Origin: Pelagophyceae sp. CCMP2097
Taxonomy: Eukaryota > Sar > Pelagophyceae
Assembly (NCBI GenBank): GCA_026770575.1
Contig: MU657966.1
Coordinates: 1-17,369, forward strand
Length of the DNA: 17,369 nt
Direction: 5' to 3'
In this document: positions 7,579 to 16,003 of the stretch, one piece after another
Layout: each line of letters starts with the position of its first letter
How positions within the stretch are numbered: position 1 is the first letter of the stretch
Translations under genes and position numbers: made by a program
The notes under the pieces: generated by a model
Told to the model about the DNA's origin: nothing
What the model saw: the letters and a program-made list of their open reading frames with translations, nothing else
The model's database searches: none

Positions 7579-10500
7579 CTACTTGCCGCTGTACGTCACG
7601 TCCGGCGTCAGCGGCACGGCGGCGGCCTGCGGGTTCGAGGGTGAGTGTGGTCTCAACGGATACTTGATAGGAAAACGCGCCTTCTTCTCGGAGAGGTCGT
7701 AGTCCTCTTGGGGCAGGAGCTCGAAGGGCAGCTTTTCACCCTTGAAGAAGCGGTACGCGAAAAAGCTCCCGACGGCGCACATGAAGCACCCAATGCCCAC
7801 GACGATGCCCTCGAGAAGCATCATGAAGATGCCGCCGACGCCCTATTTTTGGACAGCGTGGGAACGCGGCAAAAGCATCGAACGGACCTTGTTTTCGTTC
7901 ATGTCCTTGTTTCGCGTCCGCGGGTTGCGAGTCGACTTGATGAACGCCACGTGCGGCTCGTCGTCCGAAGGTTCGTAATCCTCAAAGTCATAGTCGTCGT
8001 CCCAGTAGTTCTCGTCGTCGTCCCACCTAAGAGGAATGAGAGAAAGAAATTGACATGAAGAGCACTTCCCCAAATGAGCAAGTCGTCTCTTACCAGCCGT
8101 CGTCGTCCCAAGTCGTAAAGTTGCCCGCGGAAGCAGGCCCGCAGTCCTTGCAGTCCGTGCCCAAATCACAAAGCGAGGACGTGCGCGTGTCGTCGCAGTA
8201 GCCGTCGTTGGCCCTGGAAAGCGTTCGTTGGGGCGAGACGAAACGTGTCGAGAGACGAAACATGTCGAGAGACGCTATGACGTCGTCCCGAGGCCACCGT
8301 CACAAGAAATTGCGCACCACTGGCACGTGTTGGAGCAGTCGACGGCGACGGCGCCCGGGTCGGCGCCGCCGCAGTCGGTGCAGTCCGTGCCCGCTTCGCA
8401 AACCTTGAAGGAAAGCGGCCTCGGCACCAAAAGCAAAGACCCTCCCGCAAAACAAAAAGGCGCACGGGCGCGAGGGCGTCGTCGTCGTCCTCGTAGTAGT
8501 AGCCGTAGCCGCCGTAGTAGTCGTCGTCGTAGGCGTAGAATCCTCCTTGGTCGTCGTCCTCCCACGTCCGCCCCTCTGAGGAACCGTCGTCGCAGACACC
8601 ATCCAGGGCCCACTCGCAAGAGTCGTCGCAGACGGCGCCTTCCGGGTCGACGAATACGCGCGCGACGGTGACGCCGTTGTCTCCTAAAACGACCTCGCCC
8701 GCTCCAGTGTCGACCTTGACCACGGAAATCGTCACGGGCACGTCATTCCCTTCCGCGTCCTTCTCCTTGCCCTTGACGGCAGCGGCGTCAGCCCAGGACT
8801 TGCCCTCCTTGAGAAGAAGGACCATCTCGGTGGTTTCAATAGACTCAATCTCGTAGGCCGCACGCGAAGTCGGACGAAGCGTCAGCTCCGTCCCATCTAA
8901 AGAAAACCCGGTGCCCTGGATCACGAGGCGTCTCGTGTGCGTCGCGTAAATCTTGCGCTCGGACATGGACACGGTGGGGTCTGCTAAGATGGTAGAGACG
9001 ACGATACCCTGCCCGTAAGCAAATTCCACGCGGTCCTTGCCGCACGTCATCGCCGCCAAATACAAAGGCCCCGCCTCGTAGCGCCACTTGCGGCCCTTGA
9101 GCAGAGCCAAAGAGAGCTGCGTCGCTTCGGCCTTTGTGATCTTGTAATCCACGCCCTGGGTAAGAGGCGGCTGGAACGACAACTCTGGCGAGGCGCAAAA
9201 GCCAGACCCCGTCACCAGCAGCTTGCGCAGCGCCGCCGTCTGGTACAAAGCCTGCGACGCGAACCTGGTCACCGTGACTCCCGAAGGGTGGTCGTCCGCG
9301 TCGTTGGCGACGTGGGCGATGGGGACCGGCTTAAACGAGCGCACGGGCCCCGCGCCAGTGTCGATAGCCGTGACGCGCAGAATCCCCGGGGCCTTGGCCC
9401 ACGCGCGGCCGTCGAGGAGCGAAACGAGGACGTGCGTCCTTGACGAGCGACGTTTGGCGGGTTCGATTGGGTGGCAATGACGCGTCTTTCTTCAACGGGG
9501 GAGAAACGCACCGGTTGAAGACCATGAAGACGTAGTCGACGCCAAAGGCGAGGGGCGGATCGAATTCGAATTTCGTCGAAAAGGCCCCGCGCGTGAACCC
9601 GGCCCCCGTGACCCAGAGTTCGTGCGTGTGCGTCATGTACACCGTCCGCGTCGGCTGCGCGTCCACGGCGGGGTCCTCGAAGATGGTGGCCACGACGCGC
9701 CCCTTCTTTGCCTCGGTCGGGCCGACGGGCACCAGGCCGGCGCCCGCGTTCACGGCCATGAGCACCAGCGGCCCAGGCAAATTAGCCGGGTTCTGGCGCC
9801 ACTTGCTGCCCGCCGTCAGCGAAAGCTGCAGCTGCGACGTGGAAGCCGAAGAGATGGTGTAGTTCAGGCCCTTTCCGCGCAGGGCGTTGCCCCACTTTAA
9901 AGTATTTAAACCGGCAGAAGAGTTGAACCCCGCGCCGAGGACGTTCAACGTCGGCTGCGTCTGGTAGAGGCGCGTCTCCGAGGCGGTTTCCACCGTGACG
10001 CCGTGCGGGCCGAGGTCAACCTGCACTTCAGCGACGGTCACGCCCCCGTACCTCGCGTCGATGCGCAAGGCGCCGCCGCCCGTGTCCAGCCTCTTCAGCT
10101 TCAACGGGCCCGGGTCGGCGTCGGTGCGCCACTTTCTTCCGGTCTTTAAGGTAAGTTGCAGGCACGTCGACGAACGGACAGATAGGATGTAGTCCACGTC
10201 CCTCTCCAGCGCCGGCTCAAACGACAGCGCCATGGCCTTGCTTCGGAAGTTGGTGCCGTTGATGTTCCAGACCGTGGTACCGGTCATGTAAATGACCTAA
10301 AGCCGGCGTTTGGACAGGGGCATCTCTTCTCGAGGGGCGGCTCGGCGGCGGTAAATTCGCCGCCGCCGCAAACGCGTGCAATATATGCCCCCTCTGCGCG
10401 GCCCGGGTTTCTTTCGACCGTTTGTGCAGTTTAAAGGCCGCACCTTGTCCCCACCATCCATGACCGTCGGCGTCGGGATGACCGTCGCCACCGCGACGGG

Positions 10501-10848
10501 CTCGTCGAGGAGGTTGGCCGCGCCCTTCTTGTCGTCCTTGAACTCCGTTAAATAAAGAGTCGTGCCGCCCATGTCGTCGCCGGTGTCCGACGACGGCCAC
10601 GCAAACCCGGGTTTCAAATTCAACGACAGGACCGTGTCCGACGTAATCGAGACCTTGTACGCATCCGGGTCGAGCTTGGGGATGAACTGCAGGTGCAGGT
10701 TGTCACCCGTGCCAGTGCCAAAGCCAGAGCCCTGGAGGCGGAGCTTGGGCGTTACCGTCGAGTAAACAATCGTCGGCCGCGACGTGACCGTCACCGTCGG
10801 CGCTGCGGCGCCGAGCCGCGGCAGCAGCAGCGCGACCAACGCCAGCAT
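7579..10848 (-). CDS. Secreted/type I membrane protein with six repeated beta domains and Cys-rich modules
   Basis: Seven exons (10848-10444, 10296-9512, 9438-8466, 8403-8318, 8213-8094, 8026-7888, 7842-7579) join to 923 residues in frame. Introns are 10297-10443, 9439-9511, 8404-8465, 8214-8317, 8027-8093 and 7843-7887. ATG 10848 gives a textbook signal peptide (MLALVALLLPRLGAAA). About six repeats of 95-115 residues follow. Each has an entry like RTVYMTHTHELWVTGAGF, a middle like GVDY, then L.L..GRKW and a V.V exit. The L.V.GxGF strand recalls Ig-like IPT/TIG domains, a distant guess. From C667 come paired Cys modules (CDDSCEWALDGVCDDG ... CEAGTDCTDCGG, CSNTCQWANDGYCDD ... CDLGTDCKDCG), resembling LNR-type calcium-binding repeats. 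An acidic Trp/Asp/Tyr-rich stalk precedes one membrane span (about 840-869) and a 54-residue cytosolic tail. This is probably a cell-surface adhesion or matrix protein. The exact family is unrecognised. Confidence 0.85.
8235..8274 (-). repeat. 17-bp tandem repeats inside intron 4 of the membrane-protein gene
   Basis: On the minus strand, CGTCTCTCGACATGTTT at 8274-8258 is followed directly by a copy with one mismatch at 8257-8241 and a partial third copy starting CGTCTC at 8240. All lie within the 104-bp intron 8214-8317. Confidence 0.85.
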
Positions 10849-11006
10849 CGCAACCGGGGGCCCGAGAACGCCCAGAGGGAGGGGCACTGCGCGGACTTCG
10901 CCGACGCTGCACCTGCCAAAACACCGAAAAGGTTAAACGGACCTCAACGGGACTCGGAAACCTTTTAGAAACTTTTTCGAGCTTCCGCTCCGCTACCCCG
11001 CGCGCC
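10849..11006. promoter_or_regulatory. 158-bp divergent promoter region
   Basis: The start codons of the membrane-protein gene (-, 10848) and the RING-H2 gene (+, 11007) face away from each other across 158 bp. This gap must hold both transcription starts unless a 5' non-coding exon lies elsewhere. A less GC-rich patch (aaccttttagaaacttttt) lies near 10960-10978. No clear TATA box was found. The assignment rests on gene orientation. Confidence 0.55.
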
Positions 11007-12286
11007 ATGCGGCAGACGTCGCGGCACTTTGCGGGCGCGTTCGAGGCGGATGAAGCTTCTGTTTCCGCGGGCAACGAGGCGCAGTGGACTTGTGTGGTTT
11101 GTCTCGAGGCCGGCTCCAGCGCCGCCGCCGCTTCCCTCGAACCCTGCGGTCACAAGTTCCACGCAACGTGCATTTCCACGTGGCTCGCGCGCGAGTCCTC
11201 CTGCCCGCTCTGCAAGGCGGACGTCGACCACTGCGTTTCTGCGCCAACGAAAAGGAGGCGCGCTCCGGGCGCGGCCGCGGCGGACCGCGTCGCCGTGAAG
11301 CGCCGGCGCCAGAGCGCGGCGTCCGAAGAAGAACCGTCGCAGTTCTTTCAAGGCTTTGGAGGGTACGACCGCGGAGGCTACGAGCGCGAGGATGGTTACG
11401 AGCGCGAGGATGGTTACGAACGAGATGGCTTCGTGGTCGATGACGAAGACTTCTTCGTTGTCGACGACGTCGACGACGACGACGAAGACGACCCCAACGA
11501 CAACTCGATCAGCGGCTTCCTGCGGCGCGCCATGGCACCGAAGATACCCACACGCCGCCACGTCAGACGTACGCGCCGCGACCGACGCGCCGAAGAAGAC
11601 GCCAGCGAAAACGACGCCCATGAAAACGACGCCAGCGCCGACGCCAGCGAGAAAAACGCGCGGCCGCGGCCACGGCTGCGGCGGCACCGCCACGCCACGC
11701 AGAGTGCGTCTTTCTGTTTGCATTTTCAAACGCTCACGGTTTCGGCGTAGGTCCAGAGAACGAGTCCCTCGCGAGCCGTCGCGAGTCCGTCGCGATCTCC
11801 CTCGCGAGCCGGCGCGAGTCCGTCGCGAGCTTCCCGGAGTCCGTCGCGAGCTTCCCGTCACCCACCCCGGCGCGGCGCGCGCGGCCGCCGTCCGACGCCG
11901 CGCCACCGTCCAACGCGCAGCGGGGCAGCCCGCGGCGCCCGAGCGCTCGCCGGCGCGCGGCACCCCAGACACCCGATTCGGCTGCGGCACCCGATTCGCC
12001 CACGTCGCCCGATTCGCCCGATTTTCAGGGGGACGAAGGCATGTACACCTGCGGCCTCGGCCCGTCGCCAAAGCCCGCGACGCCAAAGTCGCCGGTCGCC
12101 GGCGCTCCCGGGCCACTCACGGATTCGCGCCGTTTTTCGACGCGGTCGGCGGCCGATTCGGTGACGGGGTCGCTCCAGTCCGGTGTCACGTCGCCGTCAG
12201 ATTCGCCCAACACGCTGCCCGGCTTTGCCAGGTTCCGATACCACACACGGCCTCTCGTCGCGCGCTACGGGCGCCTCTTTCGATGA
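11007..12286 (+). CDS. RING-H2 finger protein with acidic and Ser/Pro-rich regions
   Basis: Exons 11007-11703 and 11751-12286 give 410 residues. The 47-bp intron (donor GTGCGT, acceptor CGTAG) matches the other introns here. Without it the frame would stop at 11750. The C3H2C3 RING-H2 finger is complete: C29, C32, C47, H49, H52, C55, C66, C69. Such fingers bind two zinc ions and usually recruit E2 enzymes, so this is a likely E3 ubiquitin ligase. A basic nuclear-signal-like stretch (KRRRAPG ... VKRRRQ, about residues 76-96) follows, then YEREDG repeats from an 18-bp tandem duplication (11379-11414) and a long Asp/Glu run. Exon 2 is low complexity, with ESVASFP-type repeats (11783, 11816, 11837) and PDSP motifs. 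No membrane span is seen. The finger is certain. Exon 2 rests on the splice model and on codon usage continuing to TGA at 12284. Confidence 0.75.
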
Positions 12287-12573
12287 TGCTTTTAATCGTA
12301 ATCGAACGCTTCTTATGATTCCGATCGACCGAGGGAGTCGCTGCATTGGAGCTGCACCCTGGAGGTTCCCCAAAGGCTCTCGCCGGCTGGCGTGCATCGT
12401 TCGACTTATCGTTCGAGTCGACTCCTTAAAAGATAGCTCGCCTCGCGGCGCCGGCCTGTCGCATGCGGTAACCCGGGGTGCGACGACTTCCTATCTGGCG
12501 TCGTGCCGCGAGAGCCGCCGAGCCGGCCGCCGTGGCGCCGCGGCCGTTGGGCCGCCGCGGCCGTTGATGCGCC

Positions 12574-15500
12574 TCAGACCGCGACGTCGGCTTCCGCCCG
12601 CGCCTTCGGGACGTCTGCGTCGGCGTACTTCAGATTCACCAAGGCGTTTGCGAGGATGCGGAGGCCGTGGCGCGGGTTGGTGAGGATGGATTCCGGGTGG
12701 AATTGGACGCCCGCGATGGGCAGACTTTTATGCTCGAGGGCCATGCATATCCCAACGTCGTCTCGAACACGCGCCGTCACACGAAGCTCGTCGGGAAGAG
12801 TATCCGCGTAGAGCGAGTGGTACCTATGCTCTTGGTGAACGCGTAGTCTCCGAAACGGACAAAAAGGGATGCACCGTGCGACTTCAAAGCCCTTGGGCAA
12901 ACCTTCGAAGATGCGCCAATTGCTCTCCGCCTGGTCCAGCGTGTCGACGACGCTCGGCTTGCCGTGGACGGGGATCGCGAGCTGGCCGAGCTTCCCTCCG
13001 AAATGCTCGCACATGCCTTGTAAACCCAGGCAGACGCCGAAGACGGGGATGCGCTTGGCGCAAGTCAAATCGAGCGTCGCAGACAGGCCAAAGTCGCTGG
13101 GCCGCCCGGGCCCTGGGCTTAACACGACGAGGTCCCAGTCCTCGTTTGTAATCGCCGCCAGAGCGGCGGCGCCGGACCGCGCGACTCTGACGTCCGCGGA
13201 TGTCTGTCGGAGATAATTCGCCAGGGTGTGCACCTATTGCGACGATGAACAGTCTTTACGACGGTCCAACACGGTCCAAACGATATCACGCACGAAGGAA
13301 TCCTCGTGATCGACGAGCAAGACGCGCTTGCCAATTCCGGCAGTCGTGGGCGCCAGGAGACCCGCGTCCGCCACCACCACCTTGGCCACGTCGTCCGTCG
13401 ACCCCGCAGACTTCAAGGCGTCGACCATCGCAGAAGCTTTGAGTTCTGTTTCAGCTTCCTCAGCAGCGCAGTCCGAGTCGTAAAGCAGCGTCGCGCCCGC
13501 CCGCACGGAAGCAATGCCGTCGCGGAAGTGAATCGTCCGCAGGGTGAGGCCCGTGTTCAGCGACCCGTCAAAGGCCACGTGGCCCACCGCGCCGCCGTAC
13601 CACGCGCGCGCCGAGCGCTCGTTGGCCTATGGGGTATTTTATTGGCATTTGTTTTGCATTTTGCCGAATTCTGTTTACCGCACTATTGAAGCCCCCGCGC
13701 TGCCCCCGCTTCCCATCGACGCGGCCTCCTCACCTCGATGAATCGCGCGGCCCACGACTTCGGGGCGCCGGTGACGGTGACGGCCCAGGTGTGGCACAGA
13801 AACGCATCCAGCGCGTCAAACCCTTCGCGCAGGTACCCCTCAACGTGGTCTACAGTGTGGATGAGGCGCGAGTACCTGGGAACGAAATGGATGACCGTGC
13901 GAAAGAGAAGCAATTGCTTTCGTGTGTAAACACATTCCCACATTGCACGCACATTTCGATTTGCCGTCTCCCGAGCACGGCCACCGAGCCGGGCACGCAG
14001 ATGCGCGACCTAAAAGCGTAGACGTCCGCATGCCTCCAACGTCCCTGGAACCCATGACTTTCTCTCGGGCGACCATGCAAAACTTTCTATAGGAAACCCA
14101 TCTTTCTATAGGAAACGTATAGGAAGACGTACTTGTCGTTGCGGTCGACGTCTGTGCACATAGTCAGCTCCGACTCGTCCTTGGTGGAACCCAGCAGCAG
14201 CCGCACTTGCGAAGCGTCCTCGAGAGCGTCGGCGCCTAGGATGACGGCGTAGGCAGAATCCGGAAAGGTTGAAACGTAGGCAGAAACGTAGGCAGAAAGC
14301 TTGGAAAAAAAATGTACCCCGCTCGATCGTGCCGGAGATCGGGCACGTCTCCACGCGGAGCTTGCCGTCGACGCGCTCGACGCGGACGAACATCTCCGGC
14401 GACGCGCCGACGAGGTACTCGCCGCGGTCGTGGCCCGCTATCCACTTTTCTGCCGCGTCGCCCGCGTCTAAATACTTTGCACCTCCCAGGTTCATCAAAA
14501 ACCCGTACGGCGACGGGTTGCGCTTCCTCAAAGTGCGGAAGAGGCTCGAGGGCGGCGCGGGGGAAGTGGTGGACCACTGCTGGGAGAGGACAACTTCGAA
14601 GAGATTTCCGACCTAGGTCCATTCATGCACCAATCTCGAAATCACGAAAAGCACGCACCTCAAACTCGTGCTTGGCCGTCTGCGTCAAGTCGGCAAAGGT
14701 GCCCTTGTCCATGTCGCGCGGGGGAAAGGACCCTTCCGCGGCGGCCTCGTACGGCGCCGCTTTCCCGTCTCGGGCCATGCCCACCGTCTCGATTTGCGTC
14801 ACCGCCCCGGCTTGGACAAAGGTAAAGTCGTACTCCACTTCCCAGGCCGCGTTTTCGCGCTGGTCCACGACGAGGATTCGGTCGGGGATGAAAAGCACAA
14901 TGTCCCTTTGTCGGTCGTCTCTCTTCTGCTTTTTTTCGATAGGTTCAAACTGAAACATCAAATCGTAGCCCAAAGCGCCGTACAAACCGAGCTGCGGCTC
15001 GTCGGGGTGGTACAGCGTGGCGGTGACACGCCGTACGACGGACATAAGCGACGGCTGCCGGGACCTCTCCTCCTCCGACAGCACCACGCCCGCAGCCGCC
15101 TTGACGCGGCCCACGAGGCGGGAAGCCTACGCATTTGCGATTCGACAACGCAGCGCCGCCAAAGTCTCGATCGAATAGGCCTCTTGCAAAGACGTGCCGC
15201 TTCGGAGGTGCCCTCGGGAGAGGTGCCCAGACGTCCCCCGCTCCCTCGTCGCCTCACCTTGCCCGTCTTGGCGTCGACCTCGATGACGACGCTCTCGACG
15301 GCTTCGTCGCGCCTTAAAGCGTCGGTGAACATTGCGATCATGAGAGATCCGCGTTCGTTTAGAGCGCTCAGCGCAAAGTCGCGATCACGGCCTGACAGCT
15401 CCAGCGGCGGGTCCACCAGCCCCACCGTCCAGCGCGCGTAGCGGCCCGGGAACTCGTACGACGACGCCAGCAGCACGCCTGGAAGAGGCGTGGGGGCCTT

Positions 15501-15904
15501 GCAGAAGAGACGACGGGGAAACGGCTCCACCGGCGAGCTGTTCCGCCATCGCCGGGAAGATGTCACCGGGAAGATGTCCCTGTCGGGCACGCACCTCTGC
15601 GCGAGTCCAAAGCGTCGATGAGGTTTTCCACCTTGGACTCGACGTCGTCGGTCGGCACGTCCACCGTCGTCCTCGTCACGCCGACGCCCCCGGCGGTCAC
15701 GTACGTGCCCGACTCGGGGCAGAAGCGCGGCGCGCCGAGGGTGAGGCGGGACCGTTTGGGGGCCGACGCTTGAGCCTCCGCGGCAGCGGCGGTGCCCGGC
15801 AGAGCCCGCAGCGGCTGGCTCTTCCGCGCGCGGACCCCGCTCGAGGCCCGGAGCGAGTCCGCGCCGACCAGACCGCAGAGCAGGACCGCGAGGCGCAGGA
15901 CCAT
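12574..15904 (-). CDS. trpEG: Anthranilate synthase, TrpE-TrpG fusion
   Basis: Ten exons join to 845 residues in one frame: 15904-15595, 15478-15258, 15126-14659, 14612-14318, 14235-14133, 14009-13953, 13875-13734, 13626-13294, 13233-12875, 12823-12574. The enzyme turns chorismate and glutamine into anthranilate, the first step of tryptophan synthesis. The TrpE half shows [47 protein letters not shown] (403-409), [33 protein letters not shown] (518-524) and [11 protein letters not shown]. The TrpG half starts near [10 protein letters not shown] and has SPGPGRP, the nucleophile in FGVCLGLQG (C711), and FHPES (H805, E807), so the glutaminase triad is complete. Motifs match the fused alphaproteobacterial-type enzyme rather than separate plant subunits. 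The leader ([21 protein letters not shown]) looks like a signal peptide followed by a transit-like stretch, fitting import into a secondary plastid. However, no aromatic residue follows the likely cleavage site. The start is the first ATG of this leader. Confidence 0.93.
14083..14126 (-). repeat. Repeats inside trpEG intron 5
   Basis: On the minus strand, TTTCCTATAGAAAG occurs at 14115-14102 and 14096-14083, 19 bp apart. A related CTTCCTATACG starts at 14126. All lie in the 123-bp intron 14010-14132. Confidence 0.85.
14248..14298 (-). repeat. 12-bp tandem repeats inside trpEG intron 4
   Basis: On the minus strand, TTTCTGCCTACG occurs at 14298-14287 and 14286-14275 without a gap. A third copy of its last 11 bases lies at 14258-14248. 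All lie in the 82-bp intron 14236-14317. Confidence 0.85.
15205..15228 (-). repeat. 15-bp-period repeat inside trpEG intron 2
   Basis: On the minus strand, GGGCACCTC occurs at 15228-15220 and 15213-15205, 15 bp apart, with similar CCGA-containing flanks. It lies in the 131-bp intron 15127-15257. Confidence 0.65.
15551..15578 (-). repeat. 14-bp tandem repeat inside trpEG intron 1
   Basis: On the minus strand, GACATCTTCCCGG plus one variable base occurs at 15578-15565 and 15564-15551, directly adjoining. It lies in the 116-bp intron 15479-15594. Confidence 0.85.
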
Positions 15905-16003
15905 GGCGCCGCCGCGGTCGCCGCCCCTTCAAGACTTTTGCCTTCGCTAATCTTTTGTTCGGCGAAGGGATTTATGAATATTGCACTCTCATTTTACCGT
16001 GTT

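Noticed and set aside
10965..12116. A 383-residue minus-strand frame opposite the RING-H2 gene
   Set aside because: It has no domains and is Arg-rich, while the opposite strand has a perfect RING-H2 finger. It is an antisense shadow.
11356..12318. A 320-residue plus-strand frame overlapping the RING-H2 gene
   Set aside because: It is a Thr/Arg-rich alternative frame. Splicing the 47-bp intron 11704-11750 keeps the RING frame open to 12286 instead.
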